This document shows, in pieces, positions 33,427 to 42,420 of a stretch of 64,000 nt of DNA; positions within the stretch are counted from its first letter, which is position 1; every line of letters begins with the position of its first letter. Origin of the DNA: Mycolicibacterium baixiangningiae (GTDB lineage Bacteria > Actinomycetota > Actinomycetes > Mycobacteriales > Mycobacteriaceae); the NCBI RefSeq assembly GCF_016313185.1, contig NZ_CP066218.1, forward strand, positions 1,550,001 to 1,614,000. The letters run 5' to 3'. A program made the translations under genes and the position numbers. The notes below the pieces were generated by a model. The model was not told the DNA's origin and did no database searches. It saw only the letters and a list, made by a program, of their open reading frames with translations.

Positions 33427-36369
33427 CTACCATCCCTCGGTGAGGACCCGGTCCAGTGCGTCGACGTAGAAGTCGGCGGATTCGATGTCGATGCACAGCG
33501 GGGGTTTGGTCTTGAGGATGTTCGAATGGTCGCCCGTCGGCTGGATGACGACGCCGAGTTCGAGCATGCGTTCGCAGATGGCCGCGGTCTCCCCGGCCGC
33601 GGGCTCGAGCGTCTCCCGGTCGCGGACCATCTCGACGCCGAGATACAGTCCCACGCCGTGCACCGTGCCGATGATCGAATGTTTGTCGGCCAGCGCCTCC
33701 AACCGTGCCTTGAGGTGTCCACCCACCCGAACGGCGTTGCCCTGCAGATCTTCTTCGCGTAGGACGTCGAGCACCGTCAGGCCGATCGCGCACGACAGCG
33801 GGCTGCCCCCGGTCGAGGAGAAGAAGTACCCCTGCGAGCGGAACGCCTCGGCGACGGCACGGCTGGTGATCACCGCGCCGAGCGGATACCCGTTACCCGT
33901 CGACTTCGCCATCGAGACGATATCGGGCACCACGTCCTGCTGCTCGAATCCCCAGAACCAGTGTCCGAGACGGCCGTAACCGACCTGCACCTCGTCGGCG
34001 ATCGCCAGGCCGCCGGCGCCCCGCACTGCCGCGTAGACCTGCCGCAGATATCCGTCGGGCAGTGCCATACCGCCCGCGTTGCCGTACACCGACTCACAGA
34101 TGAACCCCGCCGGGGCACGACCGTCGGCGACCAGTTGCTCGATCTGCGCGACGGCCTCTCCTGCGTAGCGGCCGACGTCGGGTCCGCGGTACTTACCGCG
34201 AAAACTGTTGGGCGACTCCACAGTGTGCACCCAGTCCGGCCGGGTGGCGAGCGCGCTGGGATTGTCGGCGGTCGAGGTGGACACCGCATCGGTGCCGTAG
34301 GTCCAGCCGTGGTAGGCCTCGCGCATCGCGACCACGTCCCGGCGCCCGGTCGCGGCGAGCGCCAGCCGGATCGCGAGATCGCTTGCCTCCGAACCGGAAT
34401 TGACCAGGAAGACGGTGTCGAGCGGGTCGGGCAGTTCGGCGGCGAGGCGCTCGCTGTACTCGACCACCGCGGCGTAGTTGAACCGCGAATTCGTGTTCAG
34501 TTTGCGCAGTTGTCGTGCCGCGGTGTCGGCCACCCGGGGATGGGCGTGCCCGAGCACCGTCACGTTGTTGACCATGTCGAGATAGCAGCGGCCCGCCGTC
34601 GACATCAGATAGTGCCGCCAGCCGCGTTCGATCTGCGGCGGCTCGCGGTAATAGAACTCCTGCACAGGTGCGAAACTGCGGTCCCGCCGCGCGACCAGAT
34701 CGGCGGCGGGGGAGACCGCGATGTCCGGCGGCAGTCCCAGGACGGCCCGCGGATCACGTGCCCGGGCCAGCCAGCCCGGCGCCACTTCGGGACGCACCAG
34801 GAGCGGCGCCGTCACCGCACCCGCCGGGCGCACCGCGACGTCGGCCCACTGTGCGGCGTCGGCCCCGGCGACCGGATCACCCGCCCGCACGGCCGTCGCG
34901 CCGGTGACGGGCCGGACACCGGTCAGCGTGACCTCGTATGCGTCGCCGCGGACCGTCACCGTGTCCGCCCCGCTGTCGATCACCTCACCGTCCCACGGCG
35001 CGACCAGGGTGAGCGGTTGCGCCGGCCAGAGCCGAACGCCGGTCGGCACCACCTCGGCGCTGCGCTGGCTCAGCGCCGGCGCCGGGCCCAGTCTGGGCTC
35101 ACCGAAGCGGGTGAGCACCAGGGCCGCCCCGTCGGCCACCGCACGCCGGGCGAAACGGTCCTCCACATCCGGGGGCAGCCAGCCGCCGGGGGTGAACGCG
35201 AAGTCGTACAGGTCCGAGCTCGGTGAAAGATCAAGTGTGACAACAGTGTCCGACGCCACGCCGGCGATCATCGGCACCGCGCCTTCGGCCTCCGCAGGCG
35301 GTGCGGCGACGCCGAGATCCGCGCGGATCAAAGCGGTCATCACATCCATCGGCACGCCGGTCGCCTGCTCGAACATCCGCCACTCACCGTCGGATTGTTC
35401 GGTGACGTAGGCGTTGTCGGGGTCGAGCTCGGCCTGCTGGGCGCCGCTGACGATGAGCACCGCCGTCCGCAGCACCACCATCGGCCACAGCGCGTCGATC
35501 TCCGCGGCGGTCAGCGGCCGAATGGCGTTAAAGGCACGCACCGCCGGGAGGATCGACCACGGTTCGGTGCCGGTGTGGCCCAGCACCGAGGACGCCGCGA
35601 TCGCCAGCTCCGACACCGCCCAGGTATCGGTGAGGTCCCCGAAGTCGATCACCCCGTCGGGGCGACGTGTGCCGTCGGCCGCCGGTGACACGACGACGTT
35701 CGCGTCGGTGATGTCCAGGTGCACGGCCTGACGGGGCAGGTCGTCGGCGATGCGGGTGATGCGCTCCCAGGCCTCGCCGGTGGCGGTCAGCAGCCGATCC
35801 CGCCGCGCCGCGTCGTCCACGTGGCCGATCAGGGCGGCGACGACGTCGGCGCCGTACCGCAGATCCCACTGGAGTACGCGGTCGAGGCCGTCGTGCGCGA
35901 AGCCCGTCAGCGCACGGCTGACGCGCGCTGCGACCTCGCCGAGTCCGGCGACCGCGGCCGGGCCGAGGTAGTCGGCGTCGATCAGCGTGCCGCCGGGCAG
36001 GTACCGCAGCAGCCGGACGAGTAGCCCGTCGACTGTCGTCAGCTTCGCACCGTCGCGGTTGGGCAATGGCACGGCGATTCGGAGCTCGGGCTCAGCCTCG
36101 GCGATCAGTTTCGCCGCCGCGTCCTGCGCCGCCAGTTCGACGGCGTTGAATGCGGGGTTGGCCACCTTGAGCACGCCCACGACATCGGATGAACCGCCGA
36201 GGTGCACCAGGAAATTCCTGTCCTGCTGGCTGCCCAGCGAGACGACGGCACCGTCGATGCCGTAATACGACGAGACGATGCGCCGAGCCTCGGCTTCGCT
36301 CACCTGGGGTGCGGGCAGCGCCGGTTGATCGAGGAAGTTGAACCCGACGGTGCGGCGACCGGCGGTCAC
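33427..36369 (-). CDS. APH-type kinase / class III aminotransferase fusion protein
   Basis: 980-aa multidomain enzyme. Residues about 1-340 form an aminoglycoside-phosphotransferase/choline-kinase-like domain ([13 protein letters not shown] catalytic loop near residue 225, [12 protein letters not shown] near residue 255). Residues about 400-560 contain a beta-rich linker resembling an M23/biotinyl-like fold ([19 protein letters not shown]). Residues about 570-980 are a class III PLP-dependent aminotransferase ([28 protein letters not shown] lysine in [13 protein letters not shown]). Related fusions are linked to phospholyase or ethanolamine/amino-alcohol metabolism; the substrate here is unknown. 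GTG 36369 overlaps the upstream hydrolase stop by four bases (GTGA). Confidence 0.82.
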   Translation of the reverse strand: MTAGRRTVGFNFLDQPALPAPQVSEAEARRIVSSYYGIDGAVVSLGSQQDRNFLVHLGGSSDVVGVLKVANPAFNAVELAAQDAAAKLIAEAEPELRIAVPLPNRDGAKLTTVDGLLVRLLRYLPGGTLIDADYLGPAAVAGLGEVAARVSRALTGFAHDGLDRVLQWDLRYGADVVAALIGHVDDAARRDRLLTATGEAWERITRIADDLPRQAVHLDITDANVVVSPAADGTRRPDGVIDFGDLTDTWAVSELAIAASSVLGHTGTEPWSILPAVRAFNAIRPLTAAEIDALWPMVVLRTAVLIVSGAQQAELDPDNAYVTEQSDGEWRMFEQATGVPMDVMTALIRADLGVAAPPAEAEGAVPMIAGVASDTVVTLDLSPSSDLYDFAFTPGGWLPPDVEDRFARRAVADGAALVLTRFGEPRLGPAPALSQRSAEVVPTGVRLWPAQPLTLVAPWDGEVIDSGADTVTVRGDAYEVTLTGVRPVTGATAVRAGDPVAGADAAQWADVAVRPAGAVTAPLLVRPEVAPGWLARARDPRAVLGLPPDIAVSPAADLVARRDRSFAPVQEFYYREPPQIERGWRHYLMSTAGRCYLDMVNNVTVLGHAHPRVADTAARQLRKLNTNSRFNYAAVVEYSERLAAELPDPLDTVFLVNSGSEASDLAIRLALAATGRRDVVAMREAYHGWTYGTDAVSTSTADNPSALATRPDWVHTVESPNSFRGKYRGPDVGRYAGEAVAQIEQLVADGRAPAGFICESVYGNAGGMALPDGYLRQVYAAVRGAGGLAIADEVQVGYGRLGHWFWGFEQQDVVPDIVSMAKSTGNGYPLGAVITSRAVAEAFRSQGYFFSSTGGSPLSCAIGLTVLDVLREEDLQGNAVRVGGHLKARLEALADKHSIIGTVHGVGLYLGVEMVRDRETLEPAAGETAAICERMLELGVVIQPTGDHSNILKTKPPLCIDIESADFYVDALDRVLTEGW

Positions 36370-37217
36370 CGGCTGACGAAACCGACGACGGCTTCGGTGA
36401 ACGCGTCGTTGTCGTCGCCGGCCGCGGTGTGCCCGGCGCCGGACAGCTCGACGAACTCCGCGGCCGGCACCATGGCCAGAAACTCCTGCACCCCTTCGGA
36501 ACTCACCACATCGGAAAGCTTGCCACGAATGAGCAGGATCGGGACGGTCAACTCGACCGCGGCCTGTTCGAGCTTCTCGACCCGGATGAACGGATCGTCG
36601 GCGGGTTTGGTGAGGAACGCCGGATCCCAGTGCCAGTACCACCGCCCGTCCCGCTGGCGCAGGTTCTTCTTCAGGCCCTCGGGGCTCTTCGGTTTGGTTC
36701 GGTGCGGCAGGTAGGCGGCCACCGCCTCGGCGGCATCGTCGAGCGAGTCGAAACCGTGGACGTGGCTGAACATGAAGTCACGGATGCGCGCACTGCCGTC
36801 CTTCTCGTAGCGCGGCACCACGTCGACGAGCACCAACTGGGTCACCCGCTGCGGGCCCGCCTCCCGGGCGACGAGGATGCCGGTCAACCCGCCCATGCTG
36901 GCGCCGATGAGCGCGACGGGCCTGCCGATCTGGTCGAGCACCTCAAGGGTGTCCGCGCACAGCATCTCCACCGAGTAGTTCGCCTCGGGCGAGCGGTCGC
37001 TGTCGCCGTGACCCCGGCTGTCGAGCGCCACCACGTGCAGGCCCGCGTCGGCCAGGATCTGGCCGGTGTTCTTCCACGAGAAACGGTTCTGGCCACCGCC
37101 GTGCAACATCAGCACGGTGGGTCGGCCCGCGGCCGACGCCGCGCCGCGGTTCCATTCGTCGCCGACCAGGGTGAGGCCCTCGGCGCCCCGGAACGACACG
37201 GTCTCTGCGGTACTCAC
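36366..37217 (-). CDS. Alpha/beta hydrolase
   Basis: 283-aa alpha/beta-hydrolase-fold protein. The oxyanion motif MLHGGGQNR lies near residue 36, the nucleophile elbow LIGASMGGLTG near residue 104 (Ser), and the catalytic His is in SGAGHTAAGDDN near residue 262. The aspartate is probably near residue 235 (ILLIRGKLSDVV). The substrate is unknown. It is first of a probable three-gene unit with the kinase/aminotransferase fusion and the cyclase. ATG is at 37217. Confidence 0.85.
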   Translation of the reverse strand: MSTAETVSFRGAEGLTLVGDEWNRGAASAAGRPTVLMLHGGGQNRFSWKNTGQILADAGLHVVALDSRGHGDSDRSPEANYSVEMLCADTLEVLDQIGRPVALIGASMGGLTGILVAREAGPQRVTQLVLVDVVPRYEKDGSARIRDFMFSHVHGFDSLDDAAEAVAAYLPHRTKPKSPEGLKKNLRQRDGRWYWHWDPAFLTKPADDPFIRVEKLEQAAVELTVPILLIRGKLSDVVSSEGVQEFLAMVPAAEFVELSGAGHTAAGDDNDAFTEAVVGFVSR

Positions 37218-37315
37218 GGGGCGTCACGTTACTCGCGGCCGATCGGCGCGACGGCGATGAGTTCGTGGGCCGCGGGGAGTCGTTACCGCCGTAGTCCACA
37301 TACAAGGAGACCCCG

Positions 37316-37789
37316 ATGCCGCAGATCATCCCGTCGCTCTGGTTCGACGACAACCTGGAGGAGGCCGTCGCCTTCTACACGTCGATCTTCCCCAACTCCG
37401 GGCTGGAGAGCCTCAGCCGCTTCACCGAGGCCTGTCCCGGACCCACCGGTGAGGTGGTGTCCGGGACCTTCGTCCTCGACGGCACCCGCTTCATCGGTAT
37501 CAACGGCGGACCGCGGTTCCCGTTCACCGAAGCGGTGTCGTTCACGGTGGCCTGCACGGACCAGGACGAGGTCGACTACTACTGGGACCGGCTGGTCGAC
37601 GGCGGCGAGGAGTCGATGTGCGGTTGGCTCAAGGATCGCTTCGGGGTGAGCTGGCAGATCGTGCCCGACCGTCTCAACGAACTCCTCGACGATCCTGATC
37701 CGGTGCGCGCGGCGTCCGCGTCCAAGGCGATGCTCGGGATGCGCAAGATCGTCATCGCAGAACTCGAGGAGGCCGTCGTCCCGACCTGA
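37316..37789 (+). CDS. VOC-superfamily (PhnB/glyoxalase-like) protein
   Basis: 157-aa vicinal-oxygen-chelate fold protein of the PhnB / 3-demethylubiquinone methyltransferase-like type (MPQIIPSLWFDDNLEEAVAFYTSIFPNS at the start, FIGINGGPRFPFTEAVSF in the middle, CGWLKDRFGVSWQIVPD near residue 105). Such proteins are small metal-binding domains with varied activities, so no reaction is assigned. A GGAG-type site precedes ATG 37316. It is divergent from the alpha/beta hydrolase gene. Confidence 0.85.
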   Translation: MPQIIPSLWFDDNLEEAVAFYTSIFPNSGLESLSRFTEACPGPTGEVVSGTFVLDGTRFIGINGGPRFPFTEAVSFTVACTDQDEVDYYWDRLVDGGEESMCGWLKDRFGVSWQIVPDRLNELLDDPDPVRAASASKAMLGMRKIVIAELEEAVVPT

Positions 37790-37888
37790 GCGGTGCGGTA
37801 CGTCGCCGATTGACGCCCGCGGCCCGCCACGTAACGTTTGGCGGAAGGCCGGGATGAGGTGATCCCGGGTGCCGCAGAGGAGCAGACC

Positions 37889-38473
37889 TTGGCAGACGAT
37901 GGCCCCGCGCTCGACGGCGAACCGACCGCGACTGTCGTCGACGAGCCCGCGGTCGACGCCACTGTCGACGGTGAGGAGACGCACGACGACCACTCGCCGG
38001 TGCGCGCGGTGCTCATCGCCGGACTGGTGCTGGTCGTGGTCCTCGCCGGGCTGACCGGCTGGTTCGGCTACCAGGCCTATGAGGCGCACCAGGCGCAGAA
38101 GCAGCGTGACCTGTTCCTGCAGGTGGGCCGCCAGGCCGCGCAGAGCCTGACGACGATCGACTGGGAGCGCGCCGACGCCGACGTGCAGCGGGTTCTCGAC
38201 GTGGCCACCGGCACCTTCTACGACGACTTCCAGAAGCGGGCCGAGCCGTTCCTCGAGGTGGTCAAGGAGGCGAAGTCGAAATCGGTCGGCACGCTCGGCG
38301 AAGCGGGGCTGGAGTCGTCGACCGATGACACGGCGGAGGTGCTGGTGGCGGTGACCGTGCAGTCGTCGAACGCCGGTGCGCCGGAACAGGCTCCGCGCGC
38401 GTGGCGAATGCGGCTCACCGTACAGCGGGTCGACGGCGGCGCGAAGGTGTCGCAGGTGGAGTTCGTACAGTGA
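37889..38473 (+). CDS. Mce-associated-type membrane protein
   Basis: 194-aa protein with an acidic N-terminus, one transmembrane helix (about residues 40-62, VLIAGLVLVVVLAGLTGWFGY) and an extracytoplasmic domain (RDLFLQVGRQAAQSLTTIDWERAD) typical of mycobacterial Mce-associated proteins such as the Rv1362c/Rv1363c pair. TTG 37889 was preferred because AGAGGAG lies just upstream; an in-frame TTG at 37838 would add 17 residues. The gene is followed by a related gene with a GTGA overlap. There is no mce operon in the window, so these are orphan copies. Confidence 0.75.
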   Translation: MADDGPALDGEPTATVVDEPAVDATVDGEETHDDHSPVRAVLIAGLVLVVVLAGLTGWFGYQAYEAHQAQKQRDLFLQVGRQAAQSLTTIDWERADADVQRVLDVATGTFYDDFQKRAEPFLEVVKEAKSKSVGTLGEAGLESSTDDTAEVLVAVTVQSSNAGAPEQAPRAWRMRLTVQRVDGGAKVSQVEFVQ

Positions 38474-39063
38474 CCGACACCCCGAAATTCGAGGAGACCT
38501 CCGCCGAAGAAGCGCCTGCCCTCGCGGAGACCCCCGCCGAGGAGAGCCCGGCCGACCAGATCCCGCCCGCCCGCCGCCCGATCCAGTGGCCGCGGGTGTT
38601 CGCCTACGGCGTGCTGCCTGTGCTCGCGCTGGTGCTCGCCGTCGCCGGCGGTTACCTGTTCTGGCGCGACGCCGAAGCCGACCGCGCGGATCAGGCGCGG
38701 GAGGACTCGGTGAGGGCGGCCCGCAGCATCACGATCGCGATGCTGACCTACGAGCCGCAGACCGTCGAACAGCAACTCGGGGCCGCCAAGGAACAGCTCA
38801 CCGGCGCGTTCCGCGACACCTACAGCTCGATGATCGACACGGTCGTCGTCCCCGGCGCGAAGGAGCAGCAGATCTCCGCGGTCACCGAAGTCCCGGCGGC
38901 CTCCTCGGTCTCCGCCTACGCCGACCACGCCGTGGTGTTGCTGTTCGTCAACCAGACCGTCGCCGTCGGGGAGAACGCCCCGAGCAATACCGCGTCGAGC
39001 GTCCGGGTCACCCTGGACAAGGTCGGCGAGCAGTGGCTGGTCTCCGAATTCCAGCCGATCTGA
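38470..39063 (+). CDS. Mce-associated-type membrane protein
   Basis: 197-aa protein of the same architecture as its neighbour: an acidic, Ala/Pro/Glu-rich N-terminus of about 40 residues, one transmembrane helix (about residues 46-66) and an external domain (ARSITIAMLTYEPQTVEQQLG, then VRVTLDKVGEQWLVSEFQPI). GTG 38470 overlaps the preceding stop by four bases, indicating translational coupling. In related systems such proteins help stabilise Mce lipid transporters, but their partner here is unknown. Confidence 0.75.
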   Translation: MTDTPKFEETSAEEAPALAETPAEESPADQIPPARRPIQWPRVFAYGVLPVLALVLAVAGGYLFWRDAEADRADQAREDSVRAARSITIAMLTYEPQTVEQQLGAAKEQLTGAFRDTYSSMIDTVVVPGAKEQQISAVTEVPAASSVSAYADHAVVLLFVNQTVAVGENAPSNTASSVRVTLDKVGEQWLVSEFQPI

Positions 39064-39965
39064 TGTCCCCGCGCTGGTTGGACGTGACCACACCCGCCGG
39101 GCAGCTGCGGGCGCTGGTGTGGGGTCCCGAAGACGGTCCGGTCGCACTGTGCCTGCACGGTTTTCCCGACACCGCCTACGGCTGGCGCAAGGTCGCCCCC
39201 GTGCTGGCCGACGCGGGCTGGCGGGTGGTCGCCCCCTTCATGCGGGGCTACGTGCCGTCCTCGGTCCCGTCGGACCGCAGCTATCACGTGGGGGCACTCA
39301 TGGACGACGCCCTGCGCGTCCTTGAAGCGGCCGGGCCGACGGGGCGTGACGTCGTCATCGGACACGACTGGGGCGCGATGGCGGGTACCGGTCTGGCGGC
39401 GATGCCCGACAGTCCGTTCGACCGCGCCGTCATCATGTCGGTGCCACTCGCTGCCGCGTTCCGTCCGCTGGGCCGGGTGCCCCACGGTCTGCGGCTGGCC
39501 GCACAGCTGCCCAGGCAGATGCTGCGCAGCTGGTACATCCTCTACTTCCAGGTGCCCTGGCTGCCGGACCGGTCGGCGGCGTGGGTGGTGCCCCGGTTGT
39601 GGAAGCAGTGGTCGCCCGGCTATCACGCCGCCGACGACATTCGGCATGTGGACGCGGCGATCGGCGCCCGAAGGCGGTGGCGGGCCGCGCTGGGCTACTA
39701 CCGCGCGACCGTGCGCAACTCGAAGCCGCCTGCCCAGTACGCCGAGCTGCACCGGCACTGGCTGTCGGCGCCCGTGCTGCCCACCCTGTATCTGCATGGT
39801 CGCGACGACGGTTGCGCCACAGCGGATTTCGCGCCCTGGGTGCAGCGGGTGCTGCCCGAGGGCAGTGACTTGGCGATCGTCGACAACGCCGGGCACTTTC
39901 TGCAGCTCGAACAGCCCGACGTCGTGGGCCGCCACATCGTCGGCTTCATCGGGTCGGCGCGCTAG
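39063..39965 (+). CDS. Epoxide-hydrolase-like alpha/beta hydrolase
   Basis: 300-aa alpha/beta hydrolase of the epoxide hydrolase branch. The oxyanion motif HGFPD lies near residue 35, and the nucleophile is Asp in VIGHDWGAM near residue 103, as in epoxide hydrolases rather than esterases. The catalytic His is in DNAGHFLQLEQP near residue 279. The cap domain contains tyrosines that could polarise the epoxide oxygen. The ATG overlaps the stop of the preceding Mce-associated gene (TGATG, 39061-39065). The substrate is unknown. Confidence 0.85.
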   Translation: MSPRWLDVTTPAGQLRALVWGPEDGPVALCLHGFPDTAYGWRKVAPVLADAGWRVVAPFMRGYVPSSVPSDRSYHVGALMDDALRVLEAAGPTGRDVVIGHDWGAMAGTGLAAMPDSPFDRAVIMSVPLAAAFRPLGRVPHGLRLAAQLPRQMLRSWYILYFQVPWLPDRSAAWVVPRLWKQWSPGYHAADDIRHVDAAIGARRRWRAALGYYRATVRNSKPPAQYAELHRHWLSAPVLPTLYLHGRDDGCATADFAPWVQRVLPEGSDLAIVDNAGHFLQLEQPDVVGRHIVGFIGSAR

Positions 39966-40047
39966 GCGTTGCGCATACCGGACGACGGGACGCTCTCGCC
40001 CTCGTCGCCACGTGGGCCGGTGTGCGTCCTACTAAGCTCGATTCCAC

Positions 40048-40398
40048 ATGTACGAACGTTTGGGTGAGGACACCGCCGTGGACCGATCGTTGCGTTCCCC
40101 GAGTGGCGGCATTCAGGTCAGCACGACCGAACGCGGCCTACCCGTGGCGCTCAAGCTCGACGAACGCGAGCTGGCAAGGCCCGCAAAGGAATTGGCCGAC
40201 GAAATCCTCTTACTTTGCCAACTTTCCGCTATACGCCAGCAAGTTTCTCGACGACGCGAACTGGCCGCCCGCGGTGTCAGCGCAGCCGTCATTCAGGGCC
40301 TGAATCTCTGTACCGACGACGATCTGGAACGCGCCGAGACCCGGCTCCGGGGGTTCGACGAGGACGCCGAGCCCGACGCCTGGCTGGGCCCGGCTTGA
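40048..40398 (+). CDS. ESX-associated DUF2694/EspH-like protein
   Basis: 116-aa protein with the pattern SPSGGIQVSTTERGLPVALKLD followed by a helix (ELADEILLLCQLSAIRQQVSRRRELA) and an acidic tail ending in EPDAWLGPA. This resembles DUF2694-type and EspH-like small proteins encoded in ESX loci. Its role is unknown; EspH is needed for secretion of some ESX-1 substrates. ATG 40048 is used; a GTG at 40078 is a possible alternative start. It is the leftmost gene plausibly belonging to the ESX locus and precedes a gene-poor 0.8-kb gap. Confidence 0.55.
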   Translation: MYERLGEDTAVDRSLRSPSGGIQVSTTERGLPVALKLDERELARPAKELADEILLLCQLSAIRQQVSRRRELAARGVSAAVIQGLNLCTDDDLERAETRLRGFDEDAEPDAWLGPA

Positions 40399-40695
40399 CC
40401 GCCTGAGGAACGGCCAGCGCTGCCAAACGGACCCGACCATCGGACCGAGCGCGATCACGCGCTTCGGCGCACGTAACGGCGTGCCGGCGGCCCGGCCCGA
40501 GGGCCCCGCGAGCACCCTGGACGGCATGCGCGCCGGTGCGGCCGGATGCACAGGCTCTCGACTGTTAAAAAATCATGAATTCTCGACGTCCCCAAATTCC
40601 CTGCGATCGGGTGCTCGGCTGCGTCGGAGGCGTTTGCTGACGGACGTGTCCGGTGCGGGGTCACGCGGCTATTGGCGGTAGCACGCGAAGATTAG

Positions 40696-40715
40696 CTTGA
40701 GCATGTGCTCAGGGT
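40696..40715. repeat. Palindromic repeat copy 1 (TGAGCA-N2-TGCTCA)
   Basis: CTTGAGCATGTGCTCAGGGT contains the perfect palindrome TGAGCA-TG-TGCTCA (40698-40711). A copy identical at 19 of 20 positions lies 205 bp downstream. The shape suggests a dimeric repressor operator (TetR- or ArsR-type). Confidence 0.65.
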
Positions 40716-40900
40716 AGCGCGGCGGTCCGGTGATGCCGTACGCCGCACAAACGCCCTCGAATCGGTTGGCACGGTAGATGTGTCGATGAGCGCGTGGCGT
40801 CGAATCGCCCGCTCGACACGGGCCGAACGACACACGTCGGAGCCTCTCGTAATGTCTTTGACCTCGATTTATCGACGTCTCACCACGACTCGGCCGACCC

Positions 40901-40920
40901 CTTGAGCATTTGCTCAGGGT
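40901..40920. repeat. Palindromic repeat copy 2 (TGAGCA-N2-TGCTCA)
   Basis: CTTGAGCATTTGCTCAGGGT contains TGAGCA-TT-TGCTCA (40903-40916), differing from copy 1 only in one central base and in the same orientation. It lies about 315 bp upstream of the sigma-factor start. Confidence 0.65.
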
Positions 40921-41231
40921 CGATGAGGGGTCGACAGGTGAGCTGCGTTGCCCGACTCGGTTGGCCGAAGTGCGCGACGGCAGTGCCGTCACTGATCGGT
41001 GGCGATGCTCGGTCCGGCCGTTTGGGGGAGCGGATGTCGCGCCGCCTGTCCACCTCGTTGCTTACCTGATGTCAGCAAACATAGTGTCGCGGGTCATCCG
41101 CTCGGGAAATCCGAGCGAACCGAGCTTTGGCAGATGCGGCATCGGAAAGTTCGGCATATCGTCGTTCTTGAATGATGACCTCGGCAAACAGCGAGTTCTG
41201 CAGTGAAAAGACCTTGTATGAAAGGACTTTT

Positions 41232-41891
41232 GTGAAGCAATCGTTAGATGCGGATGCCCCCTCGGCGCCTCCGCAGCGACAAACCTTGATATATGTACGC
41301 CGCTTGCGCAGTCTCCCTGCAGAACAGCGCGCACGTGCGACGTCTGACATTGCGCCCGACGCGCAAACATCACGATTCGCCGACGCGGTCATTCCGCTGA
41401 CTGATCATCTGCTCCAGCAGGCGTGGAACCTATGCGTACAACGGGCCGATGCCGAAGATTTAGTCCAGGAGACGATCCTCAAGGCCTTCCAGTCCTACGG
41501 CTCCTTCCGCGAGGGCTCCAACCTCAAGGCATGGCTCCGCCGGATCATGGTGAACACCTGGGTCGATTCCTATCGGAGCGCGCAGCGACGGCCATCTGAG
41601 CAGCTCAGGGGCGAGATAACCGAAGAGCAACTCGCCATCGGGGGTTCACTTCCAGCGCGCGCTCGGCAGTCGGCCGAGCTGGAGGTGTTGTCCGCGCTGC
41701 CGGAGGCTGCCGTCCTCGCTCTCAGGTGTTTGCCGAGTGACCTGCGGGAAACGGTCTTCTACGCCGACGTCGAGGGTTACCGGAACACCGAAATCGCGAC
41801 GATCCTCGACATTCCGGTGGGGACGGTGGGGTCGCGCCTGCATCGAGGGCGCAAGACGCTGCGGGAGATCCTGGAGCAGAAGTGCGCTTAG
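41232..41891 (+). CDS. ECF-family RNA polymerase sigma factor
   Basis: 219-aa ECF sigma factor. Region 2 lies around residues 50-120 (HLLQQAWNLCVQRADAEDLVQETILKAFQSY, then LKAWLRRIMVNTWVDSYRSAQRR) and region 4 around residues 160-215 (LPSDLRETVFYADVEGYRNTEIATILDIPVGTVGSRLHRGRKTLRE). It most resembles the SigH/SigR-like group. GTG 41232 was chosen because AAAGGA (41221-41226) lies 5 nt upstream; the frame is open to ATG 41172. No anti-sigma gene follows. The YbaB/EspL-like gene starts 74 nt downstream on the same strand, so it may control ESX genes. Confidence 0.85.
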   Translation: MKQSLDADAPSAPPQRQTLIYVRRLRSLPAEQRARATSDIAPDAQTSRFADAVIPLTDHLLQQAWNLCVQRADAEDLVQETILKAFQSYGSFREGSNLKAWLRRIMVNTWVDSYRSAQRRPSEQLRGEITEEQLAIGGSLPARARQSAELEVLSALPEAAVLALRCLPSDLRETVFYADVEGYRNTEIATILDIPVGTVGSRLHRGRKTLREILEQKCA

Positions 41892-41965
41892 CTCAGGCCG
41901 CTGATGTCCGTCGGCGCCGGTCCGATCGGCACGTGTCGAACTGACCCGACGATGATGCGGATAAC

Positions 41966-42262
41966 GTGAACGAACGCCTCGTCGGACAGCGCGACCTCAC
42001 GGTGGCGCTCAACGAACAGATCGACTCGCTTTCGGTCACTGTCAGCAATGCCGACCGGTCGGTGCGCGTGCAGGTAGATGGTTGGGGCGCGTTGACCGGA
42101 TTGTGGTTGCACGAGCGCGCGTACCGGGACGGGGCCGATGCCTTGGCGGTCCAGATCGTTGAGGCCGCGCAGGCTGCGGTCAAACTCGTCGCTGACCGAC
42201 AGGCGTTCTTGCTCAACGCATTCGGGGAACAGGACCGCCCAGTCCACGACGAGACGGAGTAG
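41966..42262 (+). CDS. YbaB/EspL-like ESX-associated protein
   Basis: 98-aa protein resembling the YbaB/EbfC fold as found in ESX loci (EspL, Rv3880c type): a beta-hairpin region RSVRVQVDGWGALTGLWLH, then helix ADALAVQIVEAAQAAVKLVADRQAFLL. YbaB proteins are nucleoid-associated, but the ESX versions act in secretion or stability of substrates. GTG start 41966 with a weak ribosome-binding site. It lies between the ECF sigma gene and the permease gene and marks this stretch as part of the ESX locus. Confidence 0.65.
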   Translation: MNERLVGQRDLTVALNEQIDSLSVTVSNADRSVRVQVDGWGALTGLWLHERAYRDGADALAVQIVEAAQAAVKLVADRQAFLLNAFGEQDRPVHDETE

Positions 42263-42288
42263 GCCCCAACAGGATCCGGCAAGGCAGC

Positions 42289-42308
42289 GAAAAGACCTGT
42301 GCGCCGCC
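42289..42308. repeat. 20-bp direct repeat, left copy
   Basis: GAAAAGACCTGTGCGCCGCC is identical to 43987-44006, same orientation; similarity continues with mismatches for about 15 more bases. The two copies flank the permease gene. The right copy abuts the stop codon of the EspI-like gene. A shorter match, CAGTGAAAAGACCT, occurs at 41201-41214 before the sigma gene. Confidence 0.7.
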
Positions 42309-42420
42309 CCAACCCGCCCGTGGTGTGGGCGCTTGATATCCAGGTCGCCTCCACCGTAGTCACTGGAACACCTTGTTCGGGGCCCGCGTGGTCATCGGCT
42401 ACAGCAAGTCGGCGCGAGTC

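Larger units (their letters stand above)
40399..41231. other. Gene-poor region of about 830 bp, AT-richer than its surroundings
   Basis: No convincing protein-coding gene was found. Short ORFs of 66 aa (40705-40905, plus strand) and 107 aa (40669-40992, minus strand) lack family resemblance. The region contains a matched pair of palindromes (40698-40711 and 40903-40916), an A-rich run near 40565-40580, and lies upstream of the sigma-factor gene. A regulatory region or small RNA is possible. Confidence 0.5.

Noticed and set aside
36370..36642. N-terminal extension of the kinase/aminotransferase ORF to 1071 aa
   Set aside because: Arg-rich shadow sequence overlapping the alpha/beta hydrolase; the GTGA overlap at 36366-36369 is a better start.
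40705..40905. 66-aa plus-strand ORF between the two palindromes
   Set aside because: It begins inside one palindrome and ends inside the other, has no ribosome-binding site or recognisable domain, and is not supported as a gene.
40669..40992. 107-aa minus-strand ORF in the gene-poor region
   Set aside because: No homology or typical codon pattern could be recognised; it spans both palindromes.
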